Below, one piece after another: positions 33,109-41,754 of a stretch of DNA of 41,754 nt. The stretch covers positions 1 to 41,754 of the forward strand of contig CAYQOX010000039.1 in NCBI GenBank assembly GCA_964419335.1, read 5' to 3'. Position numbers and translations under genes: made by a program. The notes beneath the pieces were generated by a model. It searched no databases, was not told where the DNA came from, and was given only the letters and a program-made list of their open reading frames with translations. Positions within the stretch are counted from its first letter, which is position 1. Each line of letters starts with the position of its first letter. The stretch comes from CAYQOX01 sp964419335. GTDB taxonomy: Bacteria > Hinthialibacterota > Hinthialibacteria > Hinthialibacterales > Hinthialibacteraceae.

Positions 33109-33684
33109 TTATTGGTTTGATCTCATGAAATAGCGATAATCTATTCCGTAGGGATTAAAATCCATAACTTCATAATGCTCCCATTCTGGAGCATCAAAAT
33201 GCCACCATTCTTCATGCAGGGGAATAAATCCTTCCGCTTTCATGATTTCTTCCAAAAACTGACGGTTCTTAATAACGTTCTCGGGTAGATGAAAGTAATC
33301 CCGATGCGCGCGTACACTAAAATCATCATACGATGTGGGCATGGATAATTCATTGCCTTGCCAATCTGTCAAGGTGACATCCACCGCGCATCCACGATTG
33401 TGACGTGAACCCCGGTGAGGAGGAGCAACATAGCGCTCATCTTGGACCATCTCCCACATGATTTTCTGTAAAGTAAAAGGTCGATACGCATCCCATATTT
33501 TCAAACGCATCTTGTATTCCCACAGCCTTCCTTGCACACGCTTCAATCGAAACGCGGCCGGCTTTTGCAAAAAAAGTTTGTTTTCCGGGTAGATGGCTCG
33601 ACCTAGAAATGTGTCGGCATGAGCATACGCGGCCTCAATGATCCACGTATCATCGAGATCCGCGAGATTGATAAGATCATGCAT
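33109..33684 (-). CDS. D-alanyl-D-alanine dipeptidase (VanX/DdpX-like, peptidase M15D)
   Basis: The 191 residues contain the zinc site of VanX-type enzymes: SRHNRGCAVD supplies His95 and Asp102, and EEWWHF supplies Glu159 and His162. Spacing of seven and three residues agrees with VanX (His116/Asp123, Glu181/His184). Arg68 in AYRP matches its substrate-binding Arg. Such enzymes cut D-Ala-D-Ala, serving cell-wall recycling in DdpX-like forms or glycopeptide resistance in VanX proper. No vanH, vanA or vanRS gene is nearby, so a housekeeping role is more likely. There is no signal peptide, so it is cytosolic. It is transcribed downstream of the isomerase gene but past a terminator. Confidence 0.9.
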   Translation of the reverse strand: MHDLINLADLDDTWIIEAAYAHADTFLGRAIYPENKLFLQKPAAFRLKRVQGRLWEYKMRLKIWDAYRPFTLQKIMWEMVQDERYVAPPHRGSRHNRGCAVDVTLTDWQGNELSMPTSYDDFSVRAHRDYFHLPENVIKNRQFLEEIMKAEGFIPLHEEWWHFDAPEWEHYEVMDFNPYGIDYRYFMRSNQ

Positions 33685-33753
33685 CTTTCAATAGGGCCTG
33701 CTGGAAATAATTTGCCTTATGTTGGGAGCAAGTGGGGGTTTCGTCAAGGTGAG

Positions 33754-33783
33754 AAAAGGCGCAGAACCCTTTTGTCCTGCGCC
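33754..33783 (-). terminator. Rho-independent terminator after the sugar isomerase-like gene
   Basis: Read on the minus strand, GGCGCAG (33783-33777) pairs with CTGCGCC (33764-33758) around a 12-base loop. It is followed by TTTT. It lies 20 bases after the stop codon of the isomerase-like gene. Confidence 0.75.
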
Positions 33784-33802
33784 AATCAATTCACGTGAAC
33801 AA

Positions 33803-34684
33803 TTACACAATGTTTTGATAAGCCAACCACAGGGTGCGGAGGTACTTCATAAAACGTACCGTGTCTCGGTCGTTGCTCATGCCACTAATTTCCATCATAC
33901 AGTATCCCTCATATCCCATGCGGTTGAGATTCTGAAAGAGTTTTCGATAAGGATAATTCGTATTGCTCAATTCCTTAAGATGAACCAAGAAGATTTTGTC
34001 TTTGACTAAATTGAAGTTATAATCAAAGCCTTCCCCCGCTAAATCATTATGATTACAGTTCCAACATACACCAACCTTTTCATGATCGGCGACATCCATG
34101 ATGGTTTTTATATTAGGAAGAAGACTGGTTTCGCGTCCGTGAACTTCTAACCAGATTTTTATTCCGTGTTCTTGACCAAAAATCCCGATCTCGCGTAAGG
34201 ATTTTCCGATTTGTTCTAGCGTTTTTTCTTTAGGCACTCCCTCGGGCAGAGCATTGGGACGGACTTTCATTCCAGTACAACCAACATCATGAGCAAGAAC
34301 AATGTATTCCTTGGTTGCCTCGATATCTTTGCGTAATTTTTGCTGGTCGGGTGTATGATAATCATAAGCACTTCCCAAACTAACCAGCTCAACCTTGGAA
34401 TCTTCAAAACGCTTTTTAACATCCTCGCGTTCTTCTTTACTAAGGTCGACTTCCACCTTATGCGCATGGGTAGTACGGAGTTCAACTCCTTCATACTGCG
34501 CTTCCTCAAAATATTGGATAATCTCATCGACACTCCAATCTTTCGCGATGTTATACGTCACCGAGCCGAACTTCATTTTTGTTGTTGAAGCGTCCGATTC
34601 CTTCTTTTCAGCTATAGCGGGAGTCGTAATCATCCCTGCACCGACACCTAATCCCGCTGTTTTCAATAATTGCCTGCGATCCAT
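33803..34684 (-). CDS. Tat-exported sugar phosphate isomerase/epimerase family protein
   Basis: The start MDRRQLLKTAGLG followed by a hydrophobic stretch to AIAEKK is a twin-arginine signal. The rest fits the xylose-isomerase-like TIM barrel (AP endonuclease family 2): 'EGVELRTTHAH', 'GCTGMKVRPNA', 'IKIWLEVHGRE', 'VGVCWNCNHND', 'IFLVHLKEL' and 'YEGYCMMEISG', where Glu, His and Asp residues usually bind a divalent metal. Family members isomerise or epimerise keto-sugars or inositols. The specific substrate cannot be told. Length 293 is normal. An AAAGGAG site lies before the ATG. A terminator ends the gene. Confidence 0.87.
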   Translation of the reverse strand: MDRRQLLKTAGLGVGAGMITTPAIAEKKESDASTTKMKFGSVTYNIAKDWSVDEIIQYFEEAQYEGVELRTTHAHKVEVDLSKEEREDVKKRFEDSKVELVSLGSAYDYHTPDQQKLRKDIEATKEYIVLAHDVGCTGMKVRPNALPEGVPKEKTLEQIGKSLREIGIFGQEHGIKIWLEVHGRETSLLPNIKTIMDVADHEKVGVCWNCNHNDLAGEGFDYNFNLVKDKIFLVHLKELSNTNYPYRKLFQNLNRMGYEGYCMMEISGMSNDRDTVRFMKYLRTLWLAYQNIV

Positions 34685-34844
34685 AGCGATCTCCTTTATC
34701 CGCTCGTTCAGTGTCTGAATCCAACCAAAATTACCCTATCACAAATTATTGAGGTGCGAAAGGAATATCGCGATCGTAAAGTTCTCCTTATTTCGTATCG
34801 ATTAGAACGGAGAAATCGCAATCGGGTATCTAGTTCACTTCATC

Positions 34845-35363
34845 TTATGGATGAATGGCGGCTAATATGTTGTGCTCGTCCTCGGCTACTTTATTTCCCA
34901 TGATTTTCGCCACATTTCCGCCAAATATTTTTCCCATCAAACCTGTGTTCATCTTGGCTACCATCACATTCCCCTCGTCATCTTCGTACACCGCAATGGC
35001 ACAGGGCATCATGGAGGAAAGATAGCGGTCGGTTTTGAGTACATCCCGCGCGTATTCAGGCTTACACAATTGGATAATACGCACACGATAAGGCAGATCG
35101 ATCTCATGCTTGGCCAAGGATTTCTGGAGATCAATCTTGCCTGGAGAAGACCACGCTTGCTCGTTCATCCCTTGTTCAATAGCCGCGACTGTCTCTTCGA
35201 AACTGAGAGGACTTTTCTTCGTTACGATCATCATCGAGGGCATAAAAACCCACATCATAATCATCATAAAAAGCGCACCGGCTATAATTCCGCTAATGGC
35301 TGATAAAGCGATGTGTTTACTCAAAAAAGTTCCACGTTGGTTGCCATGCGAGTTTTGATTCAT
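34845..35363 (-). CDS. Membrane-anchored DUF302 protein
   Basis: One N-terminal membrane helix (res. ~18-46, with many Met and Ile) anchors a DUF302 domain: SFEETVAAIEQGMNEQAW, then 'VRIIQLCKPEYARDVLKTDRYLSSMMPCAIAVYEDDEGNVMVAKMNT'-like residues. The conserved Cys and Pro-Cys positions are kept. DUF302 proteins bind lipids or sugars in a few solved structures but have no agreed function. The Ile/Met/Gly-rich anchor, then 'KKSPLSFEET', suggests the domain is outside the cytoplasm. GGAGG precedes the ATG at a six-base spacing. No terminator was seen after it; the gap to the isomerase-like gene is ~160 bases. Confidence 0.82.
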   Translation of the reverse strand: MNQNSHGNQRGTFLSKHIALSAISGIIAGALFMMIMMWVFMPSMMIVTKKSPLSFEETVAAIEQGMNEQAWSSPGKIDLQKSLAKHEIDLPYRVRIIQLCKPEYARDVLKTDRYLSSMMPCAIAVYEDDEGNVMVAKMNTGLMGKIFGGNVAKIMGNKVAEDEHNILAAIHP

Positions 35364-35458
35364 TGCAAACCTCCATAAATAAAGTATTTATTATATAACA
35401 AATAATTAATATAAAAGATAATAAAAATTAATCAATGTCTAGTATGATTTTTTTCGAT

Positions 35459-35489
35459 AAAAAAAAGGCGGATCGCTTTGATCCGCCTT
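35459..35489 (-). terminator. Rho-independent terminator after the giant modular protein gene
   Basis: AAGGCGGATC (35465-35474) and GATCCGCCTT (35480-35489) form a 10-base perfect stem around a five-base loop. On the minus strand it is followed by eight T residues. It lies 22 bases after the stop codon. Confidence 0.9.
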
Positions 35490-35511
35490 GAAAATTCGAT
35501 GGAGGTTTTAA

Positions 35512-38500
35512 CTATTCTGTTTTTGTTGCAACGACACGAAAACCAAGTATCCCATAGGTATATTCGGGGTCAACACCTTCCCGGGCTGAACTACGTAAGA
35601 TTGCAGGACCCTCGGAGATCCAACTGCCACCCCGTACAGCGTAGGTATCACCCTCAGTCACAAGTGGATCGGTTTGAGGCTCGGAAGGATAAAGATCATA
35701 TTTGTCCGTGGTCCATTCCCATACATTCCCGGAAATATCAAATAATGTCCAAGGATTGGGAAGTTTCAATCCTACCTCCTGAGTTTCATTGTCCGTATTC
35801 ACATCATACCAGGCATAATCTGGCGCCTGGTTATCGTCACTTCCCCAGTGGAAACGGGAGGTGGTTCCCGCACGGGCAGCGTATTCCCATTCGGCTTCCG
35901 TAGGCAGCCGAAAACCGTCGGACTTAAGATCCACATTATATTCTTCATCGTAGGCTGGCTCGCGGCCTGTTTCTTTACTCAATATGTTACAGAAATCAGC
36001 CGCTTCATACCATTTAATCAAATTGATTGGCCGATTATCACCTTGAAATACGGTGGGAGGATTCCCCGTAATGGCGTTCCATTGAGCATTGGTGACTTCA
36101 AACCGGCCCATGTAATAATCGTAGGTTATCTTCACTTCATGCTGTGGCCATTCATCTTCCAAAGCATCCGGGTCATTCTCAGGGCTTCCCATTTGAAAAC
36201 TACCCGAAGGAATTAATACCATCTCCAAAGGAGTAACACCTTCAGGAAGGTCAGGGATATCGACGGTCATCGTCTCTCCCGCCGGTGGTTGAACCTGCAA
36301 TGGGGTGGGCGTAGGAGTGGCTGTTGGCGGCAAGGGAGTTGGCGTCATGCTCGGTGTGGGAGTGGGCTCACCGGATCGCATAAAGAAGACCGCATTGTCG
36401 GCGGAAATACGAATGGGAGAATCATCCGACCGTAATCCAGCTACACTGAAAAGATAAGAATTATTGTATTGCGGACCGTCTTTAAAATCGGAATTGAGCC
36501 GCTCCGCATTTTCACGCCATTCCAAATACATGAGCTCAGGATCATTTGTACGCCCTAAGTATTGAGCCTCTTCTCCGTTGACATTGACGTAGACGTGAAA
36601 GTCTATGATATCCTCGTCTTCGATATTCCAACGGATGGCGAGGGCACGATTCTCTTCAGGATCTTCATCGTTTCCACCCACCAGATCTTGGGTTGAATGA
36701 AGATCGTCGGTCACAATAATCGTGTCAGTCGGGATCTCCACCATCGAAGGGGTTGAGGTTGGTGTCGGAGTGAATGTTGGAGTGGCTTCTTCGGTAGAGA
36801 TGTATAAAACACTCTCCTTCGTTTCAACCTGAAGCGGAGATTGCCCCGGTCGCAGCCCATAAACGATGAAACTATACGTATGGCCAAATTCAGGCCCTTC
36901 ACGGTAATCTTTGGCTACGTTAGGAGCCTCTTCACTCCACTCGTATCGTTGGTTATCGCTAACCGAGGTACGGGTAAGATACTCAGGATTGTTGTCGTTT
37001 ATGCGTACGTAGATATGGTACGCGGTGATTTCTTCATCGCGGAGATTCCAGCGAATGGCGAGCCGATTATCCTCCGGTGAATCTTGATCAAATGTACCGA
37101 CCAGGTTTTCCGTCGTTTGTAGATCGTCTGTTACATAAACTTCACCTTCAGGCACTTCAACCGGCACGGGTGTAAATGTAGGAGTTAGCGTAGGCGTGGG
37201 GGTTTCGGCCTCAGTAGATTGGAAAAAGAGTTCCGCTTCCGTTTCAATCCGAATAGGCGATTGATCAGGACGCAATCCAAAGACGATAAATCGATAGAAA
37301 TTACCAAACGAAGGTCCCTCTCGATAGGTTGTTGAGATATCCTGGTTCCCCTCTTTCCACTCTAGATAGGGATATTCACTTTCAGTAGATTTTCCGAGGT
37401 AATCCCGCTCCTTCCCGTTGATACCTACATAAACATGATATTCCGTAATCTCTTCCTCCGATATATTCCAACGAATGGTGAGATTACGTTCTTCGGGATC
37501 ATCGATATCGAATTCTCCTACTAAATTGGTACTGGATTCAATATCATCGGTAATGACCACTGTATTTTCTGGGATGTCAAAAAATACCGGATTGGGTGTA
37601 GGCGTTTGTGTAGGAGTAAACGTGGGTGTTGCGGTCGGTGTGGGGGTAGGCTCACCCTCGCGCACAAAAGCAACGTAAGAGTCCGTTTGAATTGTAACTC
37701 GCTCAGTTGCGCTGATAATACCGTTCACGAAGAATTGATAACTTTCACCAAATTGAGGCCCTTCCAATAAGTTCGAGGTTCTCTTCGCCGAGCCGGGATA
37801 CCACGCGAAGTAAGTTTGCTGAATATCATCTGTGCTGGTAAGAAACGCTCTCTCCCCCGAGGGCGTTTTGGCATAAATGTGAATAGAGGAGAAATCTTCT
37901 TCTGGAAGATTCCAACGGATAGCCAACTCGCGTTGTTCTTCTGGGTCCTCATCGATTCCTCCATCCAAGTTTGTCGTGCTTTGCAGGTCATCGGTAATGA
38001 CTACAGTGTTTTCTTCAACCTCGAAAAGGACCGGGGTGGGCGTTGGTGTTGGCGTTGAAGTCGCCGTGGGTGTCGGGGTAAATGTTGGTGTGTTTGTCGG
38101 CGTATAAGTATTTGTGGGTGTATAGGTCGCAGTCGGGGTATAAGTCGGGGTGTATGTTGAAGTCGGGGTCGGCGTTGGTGTCGCATCCACCAACTCATCG
38201 ATTCTCCATACGCGAAGAGTTCCATCATCTCCGCTGCACAACACCTGCCTTCCAGAACTCGAAAAATCGACCGAGGTAACCTGGTTTCTAAATCCGTCGA
38301 ACGTCTCGAGGACTTCCCCTGTAGAAAGCAGCCACAGCACCGCTTCGTTTTTACTTCCTGCTAAGAGCCATTTCCCATTGGGTGAAAAAGCGATGTCGTT
38401 AACCTCTCCAGCCTGGGGAGAATAGGTTTGAATCGGATTCCCATTCTCACTATTCCAGAGTTTTACCGTTCCATCCAAACTCCCTGTCGCGAACAGGTTT

Positions 38501-41500
38501 TCCTCAATAGAAAAAGCCACCGAGCTGATCTCGTCTTCGTGTTCGACTGTTAGCAGAACTTCACCCGTCTCTAAATCCCATATTTGCGCTGTATGATCAC
38601 GACTGCCCGTGAGTAAGTACACTCCATCCGAAGAAACCGCAACCGAGGTAATTGCTTCACTATGCCCTGAAAAACTCGAGAAACTCTTACCGTTTGTCAT
38701 GTCCCACAGAATCACATTTCCGTCTTCGCTTCCCGTAACGATATGTTCTTCATTGGGAATAAAAGCGACGTCGTTCACATCCCCCCGGTTTTCAGCAAAT
38801 ATACGAATCACTTCTCCATCTTCACTATCCCAAAGAGCGGCGGTATCGTCGGCACTGCCCGAGAGAAATTGACGGCCATCGTTGGAATAGACCACTGATT
38901 TCACCGCATCGCTATGAAGTTTCAGCTTTCGCAAGACGCTTCCTGTATCAGCATTCCAAATACGGATTGTACCATCCTCTCCGCCGCTAATCATTTGCTC
39001 CTCTTGAGGTGAAAAGCGAGCGTCGTCGTAGGCTTCATTATGGCCGCTCAAAATCCTTACTTGCTCTCCGTTTTTTGCATCCCACAAAGTGACCTGGTTA
39101 TCTTCATCCCCTAGAAGAATCCGGCTTCCATCAGGCGAATAATCCAAGGAAATCACAGTAGCAGAAACTTCGTTAAATTCATGCAGCAAACTTTGATCAC
39201 TGACTTTCCACGATTTGGTTCCTCCCGAGGAGCCGACCAGGATTTGACTTCCATCGGGTGAGAAGGAAACAGCTTCTACCGAGCCCGTCGAAAACGTATG
39301 GATCACTTCTCCAGTTTGTACATCCCACAATTGAGCCGTATTGTCTGTACTTCCCGAGAGTATATGCACCCCGTCCGAAGAGAAATCGACTGCTTTTACC
39401 GAACTATTATGCCCGCCAAAAGTTCGTAAGGTTTCTCCCGTTTCTCGATCCCATAATTTCACCGTGCGGTCTCGGCTTCCCGTAAGAACGGCCGAATCAT
39501 CGGGTGAAAAAGCCACCGAGTAAATCCAGTTGCTATGTCCGCTAAAGGTCTTTACCGGATCACCATTTCCCACGTCCCACAGTATCGCGGTGTGATCCTT
39601 GCCCCCAGTTAGAACATAATTTCCGTTATGCGAGAAGGCCACATCAAGTATTTCATCACTATGCTGATCGAGCGTATGCAGTTTTTCCCCTGTGGCAAAG
39701 TCCCAAAGAATCGCCGTGTGATCACGACTTGCGGTAACCACCTTGCTTCCTCCAGGAGAAATGTCGATGGCATTGATCGTGCTGCTGTGGCCTATCAAGC
39801 GTTGCTGAATTGAGCCATCCTCTAGGTTCCAAAGAAAGGCTCCCAGCCCCCCGGCAGTCATTACCGTATTCTCATCCTGGGTATAAGCGACCGCAGCCAA
39901 AGGACCCAGTCCCAGGGTTTTCCCTTCATTTTCTTCTTGGTTGACTGGCATGGTAACCGGTTGAGGAGTGGGGGTATGTGTTGGCTGCGGAGTGGGTGTG
40001 AAGGTCGGATTGCTCGCCGGTTCGCCATCGGTAAAGAGCAGCGATAAGCGGTAATCACGCACAAAACTCAGGTTACTCCCCTGGGCAGATCTCACCGCGA
40101 CATAATACGTACCCGAATCTCGAGGTTTATAACGAATTTCCGGAAATTCTTCTTCTCCACTGGCGATGAGTAAAGTCTCATTATTGTCATATAGTTCTAT
40201 GCGCGCATCGACACCGATCGTCGTCCCTGTACCGAGAATACAAATGAACTCTCGACCCAAGTCCGCGTTCTCTATCTTAAACCGGTACCAATCCAGCGTA
40301 TCTTCACCGGTCTCTTCCAGCGTGGTTGAATCAGGATCGACGGATGACAGCGCTCCTAGTACAGGCAATCCCACCTGGATAGGGGTCGCCTGCGAACGGG
40401 TATCGTTCGGTTCTACCTCTTGCCGCATGTCTCCCCGACTCAAGGAGGAAAGTGAATGATGCTCCTGGATAGCATTGTCGAGCAGGGTTTTGGCGCCCTC
40501 ATAATCATAACGTGAGTAATAATGCGCGATAAATGCTTTTATCGACGGCGGGATATCGGGATAGAGAGCATAGAATGGATCATCCTCTGTCATGAAGGAA
40601 TTAATAAAACCCCGACTCCATCCCGCATCACGGATATGTTCACTTCCATAAGTAAACGCACGAATTTCAGGTGGAATTCCCTTGATTTCTGGCCAGTCGA
40701 GCCAATCGATAAGATGTTCCTTTCGATTCTCTTTTACGCTTTGTACATAGGCTTCCCAGGGAGGTAGAAGTCCCATAAGTTTCCCGATTAACTCCTGAAA
40801 TACATGACTGATTGGGGTTTTATAAACGGGCTCCTCGATTTCTTCGTCGGTTTCAAATTGATCTTGAGGAAAAAGATAAATATAAGGATTCCCTGGCGGA
40901 TTCTTCATAATCGAAGAGGGTGCGCCATTCTCCATCAAATCCAAATAGGCTCCGAAATGCGGATAATCGCTACGGATTTTGAATAAAATCTCATCCCCGC
41001 TCCACGCACCAAAGTGAGATGCATCTCCCAATTGGTTGGCGCTTAGACCTTCTGTAGTCGCCAAAAATGTAATATGATGGCTGTCATCCTTCACTTCGAG
41101 AAATTCCAATCCCACCCACTTCAGCGATTGATTCCACATCGAGATCACTTGCCGCAGCTCGCTCTCAAAATCCAGAACCTCTTGTTCAGTGTAACCACCC
41201 TGGGTTTTAAAATTGGAAAAATCAATCTTGAAACGGCATTCACGGCGTCCATTGTTGGTTGAATCCGTGCGGTTGCTAGAAAGGCGGAAATACAGTCCTG
41301 GCCATCGAAAGGCATTCTGCGGCTGGACAGCAGGCGTGTTGCCTATCGTTTCTTTGGCTGCAATGGTGACCAGCGAAGTACTTTCTTGAATCATGGCTGC
41401 GCTTGCCATGGGGAGGAGGCACAGCGTTAAAAACAAAAAAATGAAATAACTTGTGACACAATGATTTTTTACCAAGCGGGTAGGACGTAAAACATTACTC

Positions 41501-41502
41501 AT
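35512..41502 (-). CDS. Giant exported modular protein: protease-like region, PPC, 14 WD40 repeats, four TP-linked repeats, FGE-sulfatase domain
   Basis: I start it at the ATG at 41502, eight bases after GGAG, giving 1996 residues. A signal peptide covers ~res. 10-40. Next is a metalloprotease-like region (to ~40560) whose would-be zinc helix reads SHVFQELIGKLMGL, so the HExxH motif is spoiled. A pre-peptidase C-terminal (PPC) domain begins VEPNDT (~40425-40030). After a TP linker come 14 WD40 repeats (39915-38195), enough for two seven-bladed propellers. Four similar ~125-residue repeats joined by TP linkers follow (38034-36375). The last ~255 residues are an FGE-sulfatase domain (MVLIPSGSFQMGSPEND, 'RLPTEAEWEYAARAG', 'GNVWEWT', 'VRGGSW'). 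It lacks the catalytic Cys pair expected after RGGSW, so formylglycine formation is unlikely. A surface binding or scaffold role is probable. Confidence 0.85.
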   Translation of the reverse strand: MSNVLRPTRLVKNHCVTSYFIFLFLTLCLLPMASAAMIQESTSLVTIAAKETIGNTPAVQPQNAFRWPGLYFRLSSNRTDSTNNGRRECRFKIDFSNFKTQGGYTEQEVLDFESELRQVISMWNQSLKWVGLEFLEVKDDSHHITFLATTEGLSANQLGDASHFGAWSGDEILFKIRSDYPHFGAYLDLMENGAPSSIMKNPPGNPYIYLFPQDQFETDEEIEEPVYKTPISHVFQELIGKLMGLLPPWEAYVQSVKENRKEHLIDWLDWPEIKGIPPEIRAFTYGSEHIRDAGWSRGFINSFMTEDDPFYALYPDIPPSIKAFIAHYYSRYDYEGAKTLLDNAIQEHHSLSSLSRGDMRQEVEPNDTRSQATPIQVGLPVLGALSSVDPDSTTLEETGEDTLDWYRFKIENADLGREFICILGTGTTIGVDARIELYDNNETLLIASGEEEFPEIRYKPRDSGTYYVAVRSAQGSNLSFVRDYRLSLLFTDGEPASNPTFTPTPQPTHTPTPQPVTMPVNQEENEGKTLGLGPLAAVAYTQDENTVMTAGGLGAFLWNLEDGSIQQRLIGHSSTINAIDISPGGSKVVTASRDHTAILWDFATGEKLHTLDQHSDEILDVAFSHNGNYVLTGGKDHTAILWDVGNGDPVKTFSGHSNWIYSVAFSPDDSAVLTGSRDRTVKLWDRETGETLRTFGGHNSSVKAVDFSSDGVHILSGSTDNTAQLWDVQTGEVIHTFSTGSVEAVSFSPDGSQILVGSSGGTKSWKVSDQSLLHEFNEVSATVISLDYSPDGSRILLGDEDNQVTLWDAKNGEQVRILSGHNEAYDDARFSPQEEQMISGGEDGTIRIWNADTGSVLRKLKLHSDAVKSVVYSNDGRQFLSGSADDTAALWDSEDGEVIRIFAENRGDVNDVAFIPNEEHIVTGSEDGNVILWDMTNGKSFSSFSGHSEAITSVAVSSDGVYLLTGSRDHTAQIWDLETGEVLLTVEHEDEISSVAFSIEENLFATGSLDGTVKLWNSENGNPIQTYSPQAGEVNDIAFSPNGKWLLAGSKNEAVLWLLSTGEVLETFDGFRNQVTSVDFSSSGRQVLCSGDDGTLRVWRIDELVDATPTPTPTSTYTPTYTPTATYTPTNTYTPTNTPTFTPTPTATSTPTPTPTPVLFEVEENTVVITDDLQSTTNLDGGIDEDPEEQRELAIRWNLPEEDFSSIHIYAKTPSGERAFLTSTDDIQQTYFAWYPGSAKRTSNLLEGPQFGESYQFFVNGIISATERVTIQTDSYVAFVREGEPTPTPTATPTFTPTQTPTPNPVFFDIPENTVVITDDIESSTNLVGEFDIDDPEERNLTIRWNISEEEITEYHVYVGINGKERDYLGKSTESEYPYLEWKEGNQDISTTYREGPSFGNFYRFIVFGLRPDQSPIRIETEAELFFQSTEAETPTPTLTPTFTPVPVEVPEGEVYVTDDLQTTENLVGTFDQDSPEDNRLAIRWNLRDEEITAYHIYVRINDNNPEYLTRTSVSDNQRYEWSEEAPNVAKDYREGPEFGHTYSFIVYGLRPGQSPLQVETKESVLYISTEEATPTFTPTPTSTPSMVEIPTDTIIVTDDLHSTQDLVGGNDEDPEENRALAIRWNIEDEDIIDFHVYVNVNGEEAQYLGRTNDPELMYLEWRENAERLNSDFKDGPQYNNSYLFSVAGLRSDDSPIRISADNAVFFMRSGEPTPTPSMTPTPLPPTATPTPTPLQVQPPAGETMTVDIPDLPEGVTPLEMVLIPSGSFQMGSPENDPDALEDEWPQHEVKITYDYYMGRFEVTNAQWNAITGNPPTVFQGDNRPINLIKWYEAADFCNILSKETGREPAYDEEYNVDLKSDGFRLPTEAEWEYAARAGTTSRFHWGSDDNQAPDYAWYDVNTDNETQEVGLKLPNPWTLFDISGNVWEWTTDKYDLYPSEPQTDPLVTEGDTYAVRGGSWISEGPAILRSSAREGVDPEYTYGILGFRVVATKTE
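36375..38034 (-). repeat. Four tandem TP-linked beta-domain repeats within the giant protein
   Basis: Each copy starts with (V/I)xVTDD followed by (L/I)xS/T-T-x-(N/D)-L-(V/D)-G, then D-x-(D/E)-x-P-E-(E/D) and (L)(A/T)IRWN. It then has a Tyr/His-x-Y-V/A strand and ends near a 'GP-x-(F/Y)-x-x-(S/F)Y-x-F-x-V' stretch. Copies lie at about 38034-37655, 37590-37215, 37165-36790 and 36745-36375. The pattern is compatible with a fibronectin-III-like fold, but I do not recognise a named family. Confidence 0.7.
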
Positions 41503-41561
41503 GATACTTTCTCCACTCAACTCTGGGTTCCCTTGAAATAAACACAAACTTACATTTTACC

Positions 41562-41590
41562 ATTGTTTTGCATTTTTGATTCAGAGTCAA
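41562..41590 (-). promoter_or_regulatory. Putative promoter of the giant protein gene
   Basis: On the minus strand TTGACT (complement of 41585-41590, 5/6 match) is followed after 17 bases by AACAAT (complement of 41562-41567, 4/6), about 60 bases before the start codon. The remaining sequence up to 41754 is AT-rich with no gene seen. Confidence 0.4.
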
Positions 41591-41754
41591 GGCAATAATA
41601 ATTATGTGTGATGTAAATTTTGTTATTTTAACATGTTGAGGTTGATAAAATTTTTTTAAGAAAAGTGATATATAAAAGGAAAGCGAGAAAAATAATCTTT
41701 CCTCATTTTCAATATTTTCTTAATTGTTGAAATCGCTTGGATATTGTTCTGGTT

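Noticed and set aside
33109..33684. Glycopeptide-resistance cluster
   Set aside because: Only the VanX-like dipeptidase is present; no ligase, dehydrogenase or regulator accompanies it.
35848..36216. Plus-strand frame of 122 codons opposite the FGE-sulfatase domain
   Set aside because: It lies wholly within a clear domain on the other strand and its product resembles nothing.
38040..38185. Tandem repeat array as a CRISPR or satellite
   Set aside because: The periodic sequence codes for a Thr-Pro linker in one open frame; units are short and degenerate with no spacers.

Overview
The window looks like part of a chromosome from an uncultured, Gram-negative-type bacterium of moderate GC (mid-to-high 40s percent by eye). 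The pointers are long Thr-Pro linkers in secreted proteins, a dockerin-like module, a WD40 / FGE-sulfatase giant protein, two Tat-exported TIM-barrel-type proteins, a pseudopilin, and a 4Fe-4S / polyprenyl synthetase / squalene-cyclase gene set of a kind I associate with Planctomycetes-like lineages. I would place it near candidate phyla such as Hinthialibacterota, Sumerlaeota or Omnitrophota. This placement is an inference from gene style, not a proven assignment. No tRNA, rRNA, CRISPR array, insertion sequence or phage gene was seen.

Region 1 (1-5.4 kb) is envelope-related. It holds an O-antigen ligase-like polymerase, an FmdB-type zinc-ribbon protein on the other strand, a sugar-phosphate transferase with an unusual reversed domain order, and a YfcE-like phosphoesterase. 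Region 2 (5.4-12 kb) has a secreted dockerin/TP-linker protein, an unknown coiled-coil protein and a TMTC-like membrane protein with TPRs. Region 3 (11.9-15.3 kb) has a lone receiver domain, glycyl-tRNA synthetase, a PilZ protein and two small unknown proteins.

Region 4 (15.3-26 kb) is a complete 11-subunit complex I operon in the order A-B-C-D-H-I-J-K-L-M-N. It lacks nuoEFG, so the NADH-oxidising module is missing here. A 46-codon membrane ORF sits between nuoA and nuoB, followed by a terminator-like hairpin. Region 5 (26-28.7 kb) has a Tat-exported aldo/keto-reductase-like protein with two 4Fe-4S motifs and a DUF6599-type exported protein.

Region 6 (28.8-32.4 kb) is the most striking. It appears to be the decayed remains of a terpenoid/hopanoid-type gene set. 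A 4Fe-4S protein gene has an ACG where the start should be and a single-base frameshift. An ORF joins a B12-binding radical-SAM-like segment to the C-terminal half of a polyprenyl synthetase. A prenyltransferase-repeat protein has lost its end, and a squalene-hopene-cyclase-like gene has lost its beginning and carries an in-frame stop.

Region 7 (32.4-41.75 kb) is all on the minus strand: a pseudopilin, a VanX-like D-Ala-D-Ala dipeptidase, a Tat-exported sugar isomerase-like protein, a DUF302 protein, and a ~2000-residue exported modular protein. That giant combines a protease-like region with a spoiled zinc motif, a PPC domain, 14 WD40 repeats, four TP-linked repeats of unknown type and an FGE-sulfatase domain.
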